This document shows positions 1 to 7,086 of a stretch of DNA of 43,012 nucleotides, one piece after another. Positions within the stretch are counted from its first letter, which is position 1. Each line of letters begins with the position of its first letter. A program made the position numbers and the translations under genes. A model generated the notes under the pieces. That model worked only from the letters and a program-made list of their open reading frames with translations, made no database searches and was not told the DNA's origin. Source of the DNA: Acholeplasmataceae bacterium (lineage in GTDB: Bacteria > Bacillota_I > Bacilli_A > ML615J-28 > CAG-313); the NCBI GenBank assembly GCA_012838545.1, contig DUPC01000007.1, positions 1 to 43,012 of the forward strand, given 5' to 3'.

Positions 1-168
1 GTTTTAGGATGCTGTGAAATTTGAGTGTTATAAAGCGATAATTACTCGGTCGGCTTTTCAATCGGCGTTTTAGGATGCTGTGAAATTTGAGTGCTATAAA
101 GCCTGATAAGGAATGCAAATAAATTGGATCTAGTTTCTGGATGCTTTAAAACTTGGTGCTATTTTTAA
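1..168 (+). CRISPR. Leader-distal end of a CRISPR array, likely type II
   Basis: Three repeat units start at 1, 67 and 133, an exact 66-base period: a 36-base repeat plus a 30-base spacer. Repeats 1 (1-36) and 2 (67-102) begin GTTTTAGGATGCTGTG and differ at one base (position 29). Repeat 3 (133-168) is strongly degenerate, as the last repeat of an array usually is. The spacers at 37-66 and 103-132 are unrelated to each other. The 36+30 geometry and GTTTTAG start are typical of type II (Cas9) arrays. The degenerate end on the right implies that the leader, and probably the cas genes, lie left of the window. Orientation and type are inference; no cas gene is visible here. Confidence 0.85.
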
Positions 169-181
169 TAAATGGTACATT
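153..181 (+). promoter_or_regulatory. Possible promoter of the xer-dut-GNAT-MATE group
   Basis: TTGGTG (153-158), a 17-base spacer, then TACATT (176-181) preceded by TGG, an extended -10 arrangement. The -35 lies inside the degenerate last CRISPR repeat. The hexamers are imperfect, so this is tentative. Confidence 0.35.
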
Positions 182-277
182 TAGAGGAAAGGATTAAAAA
201 TCCGTGTGTCGCTTGTAAAAAAGTTTATAATCAAGGGATTTTTCCCTTTTTTAATATTTTTGGGTTATGGTGAAAAG

Positions 278-1201
278 ATGAAAAATGACCGTGATTTAAT
301 TGAACAATATGAAGCCTATCTTCGCGTGGAAAAGAATTATTCCGACCATACAGTTTTAAACTACATTCGGGATATTGAAGACTTTTCGGCATTTTTATCC
401 GAACAGGGATTTGGTTCGCTTTCCTCGATTCAAAAGGGCAATATTCCGCGCTATTATTTATCAAATCTAACCAATCGGGGATACAGCAGATCCAGTATTT
501 CCCGGAAACTTTCCAGTATTCGAAGTTTTTATTTGCACCTGTACCGCAAAGGCCTAATCAAAGAAAATGTTTTTGCAGAAATTGAAGCACCCAAAAGAAA
601 TCGCTCGTTGCCAAAATTTTTGTATCATGCGGAAATTGATAAAATTCTTGCTTCCATTGAAACAAAAACCGCAATCGGTAAACGCGACCTAGCCATTATG
701 GAAATCCTATATGGTTCCGGTATTCGGGTTAGCGAATTATGCAATTTGGAAACTGCGGATATTGATTTCAGCAATCAAATGCTTTTGGTTTTCGGTAAAG
801 GCCATAAGGAACGGTATGTACCGCTATCCACTAAAGCGCTGGAAGCTTTGAAAGCTTACCTTTATTTAGGCAGACCAGAATTGGAACTTAAGAATGAACT
901 GAATAAACCTCAAAAACTGTTTTTGAACCATTTAGGGGGCAACCTTACTCCTCGGGGAGTAAGAGTAATTCTTAACAATATCATGGACAAAGCTTCGGAA
1001 ACTTTGCACATCAGTCCCCATATGTTAAGACATACATTTGCGTCGCATTTGTTGGACGGCGGTGCCGATTTGCGTTCGGTTCAAGAAATGCTTGGACATG
1101 CTCATCTGTCGAGCACGCAAATTTATACCCATGTTTCCAGCGAACAGTTGAAGAAAGCTTATATGCAAAACCATCCAAGACAAAAGAAGGAGAAAAAATA
1201 A
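278..1201 (+). CDS. xerC: Tyrosine recombinase, XerC/XerD type
   Basis: This is a 307-residue site-specific recombinase of the Xer family, which resolves chromosome dimers at dif with a partner Xer protein. The N-terminal SAM-like core-binding domain covers about residues 5-90 and the catalytic domain about 110-295. The catalytic set is complete: R150 (GSGIRVSEL), K174, H248 and R251 (HMLRH), H274 (LGHAH) and nucleophile Y283 (IYTHVS). The ORF track starts at a GTG at 206. I prefer ATG 278 because it follows GGTGA, gives the usual family length and begins directly with the core-binding domain; the extra 24 residues look non-homologous. The next gene starts on the base after the stop, so the two are probably co-transcribed. 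XerC versus XerD cannot be decided from sequence alone. A phage or CRISPR-linked integrase is less likely given its canonical size and housekeeping neighbours. Confidence 0.9.
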   Translation: MKNDRDLIEQYEAYLRVEKNYSDHTVLNYIRDIEDFSAFLSEQGFGSLSSIQKGNIPRYYLSNLTNRGYSRSSISRKLSSIRSFYLHLYRKGLIKENVFAEIEAPKRNRSLPKFLYHAEIDKILASIETKTAIGKRDLAIMEILYGSGIRVSELCNLETADIDFSNQMLLVFGKGHKERYVPLSTKALEALKAYLYLGRPELELKNELNKPQKLFLNHLGGNLTPRGVRVILNNIMDKASETLHISPHMLRHTFASHLLDGGADLRSVQEMLGHAHLSSTQIYTHVSSEQLKKAYMQNHPRQKKEKK

Positions 1202-1708
1202 ATGAGAAGACGCGGATTTGAAAAAATCAGTTTGAAGCAATTTAAAAAGGATTTCCAGGACTATATAACAAACCCAGAAGAAGCCTATCAAGCAATAACC
1301 CTTCCGGTTCGAAAAACGGTAGGAAGCGCGGGGTATGATTTTCATACTTTATTTTCGTTTACTTTAAATTCAGGCGAAAGCATATTGCTCCCCACAGGAA
1401 TTAAGGCTTACATGGAAAAAGATGAATTTTTAGCAATCCTCATCAGAAGCAGTTTAGGAATAAAAAAGAAAATCAAGTTAATGAATCAAGTGGGTATTAT
1501 AGACCACGATTATTATCAAAATATTAGTAATGAAGGACATATCATGGTCGGTTTGATTAATATGGGAGATGCTCCTTGGGTTTGTCAAAAAGGCGAAGCT
1601 ATTGTGCAAGGAATCTTTATGAACTATTTGGTTACCGACAATGAGAAAACAAACGGTTTTATTCGTTTGGGCGGAATCGGTTCCACAGATAAGGAGAAAC
1701 TTAAGTAA
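1202..1708 (+). CDS. dut: Deoxyuridine 5'-triphosphate nucleotidohydrolase (dUTPase)
   Basis: Hydrolyses dUTP to dUMP and pyrophosphate, limiting uracil in DNA and feeding dTMP synthesis; the family is a homotrimer. The five trimeric dUTPase motifs appear in order: GSAGYDF (motif 1), RSSLGIKKKI (2), GIIDHDYYQNI (3), a glycine/QGIF stretch (4) and RLGGIGSTDK near the C-terminus (5). The 168-residue length is slightly above the usual 140-150 because of about 35 extra N-terminal residues. The start is ATG 1202, preceded by GAAGGAG lying in the end of xerC. The next gene overlaps its stop by one base (TAATG), so translational coupling is likely. Motif 5 has Ile where many members have Phe (GGFGST), a mild variation. 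Confidence 0.92.
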   Translation: MRRRGFEKISLKQFKKDFQDYITNPEEAYQAITLPVRKTVGSAGYDFHTLFSFTLNSGESILLPTGIKAYMEKDEFLAILIRSSLGIKKKIKLMNQVGIIDHDYYQNISNEGHIMVGLINMGDAPWVCQKGEAIVQGIFMNYLVTDNEKTNGFIRLGGIGSTDKEKLK

Positions 1709-2208
1709 TGATTCTAATTCGCAAAGCAGAACTAAAGGATGCAAATGAACTTTGGCGCATCCAAACCGAAGTGTTTCAAAAATATATTGCCAAATACGGC
1801 GATTTCCAAAGAAATCCTGCTCATATGACCCTCGAAAGGCTTAAGTTCAATATCAATTATCCGTACGGACAATATTATGTTATTGAAAAAGATGGTAATA
1901 TTATCGGGGGAATGTTTGCGGTGGTGATTGATTCGGAAGATACGATGAATATTGCCCAATTTTATTTGGCAACCGATTTCCAAAAACAAGGGATTGGCAG
2001 TAAAGCCTTATCGTTTTTATTTGCCCAAAACCCGAAAATTATCAAATGGTATGTTGATACCATTTTTGAAGAAAAACAAAATGTCGCTTTTTATTTAAAA
2101 CACGGTTTCGAAATAATCGACGAAGAAGGTTATGAAGCATTTGAAGAAGAACACGAAGGATTAACTTTTGTAATCCTCAAGAAGACGGTGAACAATGAAA
2201 CAAACTAG
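1708..2208 (+). CDS. GNAT-family N-acetyltransferase
   Basis: A 166-residue acetyl-CoA-dependent acetyltransferase with the GNAT fold. The N-terminal IRKAELKDANEL is the usual beta1-alpha1 start. Strand beta4 is followed by the acetyl-CoA pyrophosphate-binding loop QKQGIGS (about residues 91-97). The C-terminal FYLKHGFEI is the conserved beta6/alpha4 segment. The substrate cannot be read from the sequence. Its start overlaps the dut stop by one base, and its end overlaps the MATE exporter by 14 bases, so all three are translated from one message. Pairing with an exporter could mean detoxification, but that is only context. Confidence 0.85.
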   Translation: MILIRKAELKDANELWRIQTEVFQKYIAKYGDFQRNPAHMTLERLKFNINYPYGQYYVIEKDGNIIGGMFAVVIDSEDTMNIAQFYLATDFQKQGIGSKALSFLFAQNPKIIKWYVDTIFEEKQNVAFYLKHGFEIIDEEGYEAFEEEHEGLTFVILKKTVNNETN

Positions 2209-3625
2209 AAAATTTTTCAGTCAAACCGATAAAACTTTTTACAAAAAAGTTATTATACTGGCCTTACCGATTTTGATTCAACAAGCTATCACGGTATCGA
2301 TTAATTTGCTCGACAATATGATGGTGGGCAGTTTTGATTTGCTTGCGGTATCGGGAGTAAGTATTGCCAATCAAATATTCTTTATTGTCAATGTATTGTT
2401 TTTCGGGGGGTATGTAGCCCCCGGCATTTTTGTTTCTCAATATTATGGGGCCAAAGATATTGAAGGGGTACAAAGAGCAATCCGTTTTAAAGTATGGGCG
2501 GGACTAGCGGTTTTAACAGTTGTTTCCGTGGTCCTTTTATTATTTCATCCTTTCTTTATCAGGCAGTTTCTCCATGATACCAACGATCCCAGCAGCATGG
2601 ATGCTATTTTCGCTTACAGTAAAACCTATTTGACATTAATGGTCATCAGTTTGGTTCCTTTTTCGGTAACCTTATTATATACGACAAGTTTTAGGGAAAC
2701 CGGAAAACCGACTTTACCCATGAAAGCGGGGGTTGTGGCTTTAGGTGTTAATTTTGTTTTGAATTTGCTTTTAATTAACGGTTACTTGGGATTTCCAAAA
2801 ATGGGTGTTGTTGGGGCGGCGCTTTCCACCATCATTGCCCGTTTTACGGAAATGTTAATCATCTTGATTGTCTCAAGCAAGCAAAAGAGGAACTATCCCT
2901 TTTTACAGGGATTGTATAAAACCCTTAAAGTACCCCTTGCTTTGGTAAAAGATATCGTGAAAAAAGGTTTACCCCTTTTAACGAACGAATTTATTTGGTC
3001 TTTGGGTATGACGGTGGTGGTTGCTATCTATGCCAAAAGAGGAACGTTGGTGCTTTTGTCGCTCAATATCACCGGAACTATTACCAATTTGTTCTTTATC
3101 ATTTTTGGTGCCATGGCAACCGCAATCTCCATCATTGTCGGTCAATCGCTGGGGGCGGGCAAACTGGACGAAGCAAAGGTAATAGGCAAAAAGTTGATGT
3201 TTTTTTTGGTTTTTGTCTGTGGAATGGTCGGAATTTTCCTGGCGATTATTTCCCCATTTATACCGATTTTATTTAATGCGACACCGGATATAAAGCATTT
3301 AGCAACTTTAATTTTATTGGTTATAGCTGCCTTCTTCCCGGTTTACGCTTTCAATTCCGGGGCGGTTTATACAATCCGTGCGGGGGGAGTTACAACTATA
3401 TTATTCCTGTTTGACGTATTGTTCATTTGGGGAATCTATTTGCCGCTCGCCTACCTATTGGTTTCCAAAACCGCTTGGTCGATTGTATTGGTTTATTTTT
3501 TGATACAAGTTTTGGAAATCATAAAATCAATCTTTTTAACCTTTTTGCTTAAAAAAGGTTATTGGATTAAAAACCTTGCCCAAAAAGAAAAGAAATTTTA
3601 TAAGTTAAATAATTTGTGTATTTAA
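2195..3625 (+). CDS. MATE-family multidrug/cation exporter
   Basis: A 476-residue integral membrane protein with about 12 hydrophobic spans in two similar halves, as in MATE (multi antimicrobial extrusion) transporters. These use a Na+ or H+ gradient to export cationic drugs. The N-terminal [18 protein letters not shown] matches the usual first helix, and the second half restarts near [14 protein letters not shown] (about residue 260). It starts at ATG 2195 with GGTGA upstream, inside the end of the GNAT gene. Its last codons overlap the -35 hexamer of the rpsB promoter, and no terminator separates them. The substrate is unknown. Confidence 0.9.
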   Translation: MKQTRKFFSQTDKTFYKKVIILALPILIQQAITVSINLLDNMMVGSFDLLAVSGVSIANQIFFIVNVLFFGGYVAPGIFVSQYYGAKDIEGVQRAIRFKVWAGLAVLTVVSVVLLLFHPFFIRQFLHDTNDPSSMDAIFAYSKTYLTLMVISLVPFSVTLLYTTSFRETGKPTLPMKAGVVALGVNFVLNLLLINGYLGFPKMGVVGAALSTIIARFTEMLIILIVSSKQKRNYPFLQGLYKTLKVPLALVKDIVKKGLPLLTNEFIWSLGMTVVVAIYAKRGTLVLLSLNITGTITNLFFIIFGAMATAISIIVGQSLGAGKLDEAKVIGKKLMFFLVFVCGMVGIFLAIISPFIPILFNATPDIKHLATLILLVIAAFFPVYAFNSGAVYTIRAGGVTTILFLFDVLFIWGIYLPLAYLLVSKTAWSIVLVYFLIQVLEIIKSIFLTFLLKKGYWIKNLAQKEKKFYKLNNLCI

Positions 3626-3642
3626 AACGATTATGGTATAAT
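3614..3642 (+). promoter_or_regulatory. Promoter of rpsB-tsf-pyrH-frr
   Basis: TTGTGT (3614-3619), a 17-base spacer and TATAAT (3637-3642) with a TGG extension (extended -10). The -35 lies in the last codons of the MATE gene. It gives an RNA starting near 3649 and a leader of about 108 bases before rpsB. Confidence 0.8.
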
Positions 3643-3648
3643 AATACA

Positions 3649-3756
3649 GGCAAAAATACACACAAAGGAGGAGTTCGTCGTCGTGTGCAACTTGTGGCGG
3701 TTAACGTTGATTCCTTTGGCGGCCAAAACAAAATAAAAATGGAGGAGAAAAAAATT
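3649..3756 (+). promoter_or_regulatory. rpsB leader with a strong internal ribosome-binding site
   Basis: A leader of about 108 bases between the promoter and rpsB. AAAGGAGG at 3665-3672 is a full anti-SD match but lies about 85 bases before the rpsB start. It is followed by GTG at 3683 opening a 17-codon frame that stops at TAA 3734-3736. rpsB has its own GGAGGAG site at 3741. The upstream site could serve a leader peptide or be part of an autoregulatory structure; neither is shown by sequence alone. Confidence 0.4.
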
Positions 3757-4770
3757 ATGGCTGTAATTACTATGAAGCAATTGCTTGAAGCAGGAGTTCA
3801 CTTCGGTCATCATACTCGCCGTTGGAACCCTAAAATGAAAGAGTATATTTTCGGCGAAAGAAATGGTGTATACATCATTGACTTGCAAAAAACCGCTGAT
3901 AAAATCGAAGAAGCGTATGCAGCGCTTGCAGAAATTGTTCGTAACAACAATAAAGTTATCTTTATCGGAACCAGAAAACAAATTCAAGAGGTTATCCGCG
4001 AAGAAGCCTTAAGATGCGAACAATACTACGTCGATAAACGCTGGTTGGGCGGAACATTAACCAACTTTAAAACCATTCGTAAATCAATCGCCAAACTTTA
4101 TCGCTATGAAGAAATGGAAGCCGACGGCACATTTGAAAAATTGCCTAAAAAAGAAGTAGGTTCCATTAAAAAAGAAATGGCTAAACTTAACGGTTTCTTT
4201 AGCGGTATCCGTGATATGATTACCCTTCCGGGTGCGATGATTGTCGTTGATCCAAAAACGGAACATAATGCGGTTATGGAAGCAAGAAAACTAAACATTC
4301 CGGTATTTGGTCTAGTTGATACCAACTGTGACCCAGACGATGTTGATTATGTTATCCCAGGCAATGACGATGGCGTTAGAGCTGTTCGCTTAATCATGGG
4401 TGTTTTAGCGAATGCGGTCATCGAAGGCAATGGCGGTGCTGTTGAACCTTATACATTACCGGAAGAAGAACCAAGAGAAGAAGACCAAAGACCGCAACAA
4501 TACTCATCACGCCGTCCTAGAGGAAGAAGAACGGATGACAGAGCCCAAAGAAAACCAAGCAAACCTCGTAATGTAGAAACCGAAACTAAAGAAGCAAAAC
4601 CAGAAACAGAAGTACAAGTTGAAGTTGCTCAAGAAGAACCTGTAGCAGTAGAACAAGCTGAAGTTGCTCAAGAAGAACCTGTAGTAGTAGAACAAGCCGA
4701 AGCTACTCAAGAAGAACCAAAAGCGGAAACAGAAACCGAAGCGGTTGCAGAAGAAGTTTCGGAAGAATAA
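3757..4770 (+). CDS. rpsB: 30S ribosomal protein S2
   Basis: Structural protein of the small ribosomal subunit, needed for S1 or mRNA positioning. The core is clear: [20 protein letters not shown] at the N-terminus, then [19 protein letters not shown] and the LPG/VVDP region. The ORF track begins at 3616, but that start lies in the promoter. ATG 3757, with GGAGGAG just upstream, gives [13 protein letters not shown], the normal S2 N-terminus. The protein is 337 residues, well above the usual 230-260, because of a C-terminal tail of about 100 residues. The tail is first Arg-rich ([11 protein letters not shown]) and then very acidic with a 13-residue tandem repeat. tsf follows 18 bases later, the standard S2/EF-Ts pair. 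Confidence 0.97.
   Translation: MAVITMKQLLEAGVHFGHHTRRWNPKMKEYIFGERNGVYIIDLQKTADKIEEAYAALAEIVRNNNKVIFIGTRKQIQEVIREEALRCEQYYVDKRWLGGTLTNFKTIRKSIAKLYRYEEMEADGTFEKLPKKEVGSIKKEMAKLNGFFSGIRDMITLPGAMIVVDPKTEHNAVMEARKLNIPVFGLVDTNCDPDDVDYVIPGNDDGVRAVRLIMGVLANAVIEGNGGAVEPYTLPEEEPREEDQRPQQYSSRRPRGRRTDDRAQRKPSKPRNVETETKEAKPETEVQVEVAQEEPVAVEQAEVAQEEPVVVEQAEATQEEPKAETETEAVAEEVSEE
4621..4718 (+). repeat. 39-base tandem repeat in the rpsB C-terminal tail
   Basis: Units at 4621-4659 and 4660-4698 differ at only two bases, and a third partial unit covers 4699-4718. Each unit encodes 13 residues of the type [13 protein letters not shown]. The period is a multiple of three, so copy-number change would keep the frame. 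Confidence 0.9.
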
Positions 4771-4788
4771 GGTAAAGGAGTAATAAGT

Positions 4789-5673
4789 ATGATTAGCGCA
4801 TCATTAGTTAAAGAATTAAGAGATAAAACCGGCGCGGGCATGATGGATTGCAAACGTGCCTTAACCGAAACCAATGGTGATATTGATAAAGCGATTGATT
4901 GGTTAAGAGAAAAAGGAATCTCTAAAGCTGAGAAGAAAGCCGATCGGATTGCTGCCGAAGGCTTAGCCGATATCGTAATTGAAAGCAACAATGCTTATAT
5001 CTATGAAGTCAATTCCGAAACCGACTTCGTTGCCAAAAACGAACAATTTCTACAATTGTTAAAAACACTTGGCGAGATTGCAATTAATGTTCAAGCAAAC
5101 GATGAACAAGATGTATTAAACGGTACCCTAAACGGTCAAACCGGACAAGAATATGTCATTAATGCCACCGCTACAATCGGTGAAAAAATCAGTTTAAGAC
5201 GTTTAACAAAAGTAACCAAGAATGACGATGAAGTCTTTGGAATTTATAAACACATGGGCGGTAAGATTGCGGTATTAAGCATTTTAACCGGAAAGGATGC
5301 GGAACTTGCCAAAGACATTTGCATGCACATCGCTGCAATGAAACCACGGTTCCTTGACCACACTCAAGTTCCGGCAGACGTAATTGAACATGAAAAACAC
5401 ATTTTAACCCAAGAAGCTTTGAATGAAGGCAAACCAATGGCTATCGTGGAAAAAATGGTCATTGGCCGGGTTAATAAATATTTAAAAGAAATTTGCTTAG
5501 TGGATCAACCATTTGTCAAAAACCAAGATGTAACTGTTGGTCAACATGTTAAGAATAACGGAAGCAGTATTCGCTCCTTTATCCGCTATGAAGTAGCAGA
5601 AGGAATGCAAAAACGCGTTGATAATTTTGCTGAAGAAGTTGCAGCTCAAGTTGAAGCAGCGCAAAAGAAATAA
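4789..5673 (+). CDS. tsf: Translation elongation factor Ts
   Basis: Guanine nucleotide exchange factor that recycles EF-Tu from GDP to GTP. The UBA-like N-terminal domain has VKELRDKTGAGMMDCKRAL. It is followed by the conserved KKADRIAAEGL segment and the EF-Tu-contacting TDFVAKNEQF motif (about residues 78-87). At 294 residues it is full length. Start ATG 4789 follows AAAGGAG. It lies 18 bases after rpsB and 29 bases before pyrH, in the same transcription unit. Confidence 0.97.
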   Translation: MISASLVKELRDKTGAGMMDCKRALTETNGDIDKAIDWLREKGISKAEKKADRIAAEGLADIVIESNNAYIYEVNSETDFVAKNEQFLQLLKTLGEIAINVQANDEQDVLNGTLNGQTGQEYVINATATIGEKISLRRLTKVTKNDDEVFGIYKHMGGKIAVLSILTGKDAELAKDICMHIAAMKPRFLDHTQVPADVIEHEKHILTQEALNEGKPMAIVEKMVIGRVNKYLKEICLVDQPFVKNQDVTVGQHVKNNGSSIRSFIRYEVAEGMQKRVDNFAEEVAAQVEAAQKK

Positions 5674-5702
5674 GTAAGCATTTCTGAAGGGAGGAGCGAT
5701 CC

Positions 5703-6407
5703 ATGAAAAGAATCATTCTAAAAATAAGCGGTGAAGCCTTATCAGGCGGGTCACAAATGGGAATATCGGCCGAAAGCGTTAAGCGCGTTGCCAAAGAAAT
5801 CAAGGCCATTCATGAAATCGGTTATCAAATCGGCGTCATTATCGGCGCAGGCAATATCTGGCGCGGACGGGATGCGGCGGACAACGGAATGGAGCGAGCA
5901 AGCGCGGATTATATGGGCATGCTGGGAACCATCCTTAATGCCTTAGCTCTCCAAAACGCTTTGGAAGCGATGAATGTACCGACCAGAACGATGACCTCGT
6001 TATCGATTCCGAGTGTTGCTGAACCTTACATTAGACGCAAAGCCATTTCGCATTTTGAAAAAGGCTATGTGGTTATTTTGGGTGGAGGAACAGGAAATCC
6101 TTTCTTCTCAACCGACACTGCAGCAGCTCTAAGAGCAGCCGAACTTGGTGCCCAAATGATTTTGATGGCGAAAAACGGCGTTGATGGGGTATATAATGCC
6201 AATCCTCACACCGACCTAAATGCTAAGCGCTATCGACACTTGACCTTTGATGAAATGCTTAACAAACACTTGCAAGTCATGGATCTGACTGCTGCAACCC
6301 TTTGTAGTGAAAACAATATCAATATTTTAGTGTTCGATATCAATGTTGAAGGAAATATCCAAAAAGCTCTTGCCGATCCTAGTATCGGAACATTAATTAC
6401 GAATTAG
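5703..6407 (+). CDS. pyrH: Uridylate kinase (UMP kinase)
   Basis: Phosphorylates UMP to UDP in pyrimidine nucleotide synthesis; the family is hexameric, of the amino-acid-kinase fold, and often regulated by GTP and UTP. Diagnostic segments are KISGEAL (phosphate loop), GAGNIWRGR, the ADYMGMLGTILNAL helix and LGGGTGNPFFSTDTAAALRA. The length of 234 residues is normal. Start ATG 5703 follows a strong GGGAGGAG site. frr begins 11 bases after its stop, the usual Bacillota order. Confidence 0.97.
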   Translation: MKRIILKISGEALSGGSQMGISAESVKRVAKEIKAIHEIGYQIGVIIGAGNIWRGRDAADNGMERASADYMGMLGTILNALALQNALEAMNVPTRTMTSLSIPSVAEPYIRRKAISHFEKGYVVILGGGTGNPFFSTDTAAALRAAELGAQMILMAKNGVDGVYNANPHTDLNAKRYRHLTFDEMLNKHLQVMDLTAATLCSENNINILVFDINVEGNIQKALADPSIGTLITN

Positions 6408-6418
6408 GAGGATACAAT

Positions 6419-6976
6419 ATGCCAAAACAAGTTATCAAACAAGGCGAAGACAGGATGTTAAAGACCATTGAAGCTACAAAAAAAGAATTTTCTTTAGTGC
6501 GGACCGGAAAAGCCAACCCCGCAATTCTTAATGTTATTTCCATCGATTACTATGGAGCGCCAATGCCATTAAACCAAATTGCGAGTATTTCCGTTCCAGA
6601 ACCACAAATGCTGATGGTAAAACCATATGACAAAAGCATTCTAAAACAAATTGAAAAAGCGATTCAAGTTGCCAATTTAGGTTTTAACCCTATCAATGAT
6701 GGCGAGGTAATTCGCATACCGATTTCACCGCTGACCGAACAAATTCGGAAAGATTTAGTCAAACAAGTTAAGAAATTAGCGGAAGAAAACAAGGTAGCCA
6801 TCCGTAACATTCGTCGCGATATTATTGATGAACTTAAGAAAATGGAAAAAGACTCTCTTATATCGGAGGATGTTTTGAAAAAGAGCACGGATGAAGTTCA
6901 AAAACTAACCGACAAATACATTGGTCAAATCGATCAATTAGCTAAAGAAAAAGAACAAATTATTTTGTCATTTTAA
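6419..6976 (+). CDS. frr: Ribosome recycling factor
   Basis: Splits post-termination ribosomes together with EF-G. The 185-residue, tRNA-shaped protein has the expected long-helix segments: LVRTGKANPAIL, the small second domain with DYYGAPMPLNQIA, and the C-terminal VRNIRRD-like helix (AIRNIRRDIIDELKK). It starts at ATG 6419 after TTAGGAGG. In most Bacillota uppS follows directly; here a 2-kb gene with its own promoter intervenes. No convincing terminator follows frr, so read-through into the next gene is possible. Confidence 0.97.
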   Translation: MPKQVIKQGEDRMLKTIEATKKEFSLVRTGKANPAILNVISIDYYGAPMPLNQIASISVPEPQMLMVKPYDKSILKQIEKAIQVANLGFNPINDGEVIRIPISPLTEQIRKDLVKQVKKLAEENKVAIRNIRRDIIDELKKMEKDSLISEDVLKKSTDEVQKLTDKYIGQIDQLAKEKEQIILSF

Positions 6977-7034
6977 CTAATGACATATGGGGGAAAACGT
7001 TGTATATGCACAAAGTGTACTGACAATGTTTTTC

Positions 7035-7063
7035 TTGGTTTAAACTAGTTTTTAGCGTATAAT
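7035..7063 (+). promoter_or_regulatory. Promoter of the TIR-like/LRR gene
   Basis: TTGGTT (7035-7040), 17-base spacer, TATAAT (7058-7063). It is 24 bases before the start codon, so the leader is short, with GGGGGTG as ribosome-binding site. Confidence 0.75.
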
Positions 7064-7086
7064 ACAATTGTGCTGGGGGTGAAAGA

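Noticed and set aside
206-277. N-terminal extension of the Xer recombinase from the GTG at 206
   Set aside because: The extra 24 residues are hydrophobic and non-family-like, and ATG 278 has a GGTGA site and the normal Xer N-terminus.
3616-3756. Extended rpsB frame from 3616
   Set aside because: It starts inside the rpsB promoter; ATG 3757 with GGAGGAG gives the canonical S2 start.
6990-7005. cre-like GGGAAAACGTTGTAT before the TIR-like gene
   Set aside because: It lacks the T of TG at the start and the conserved C near the end, so it does not fit the CcpA consensus.
6977-7030. Possible terminator after frr
   Set aside because: Only an imperfect TTGT...ACAA and GCAC/GTGT pairing with internal mismatches and no adjacent T run.
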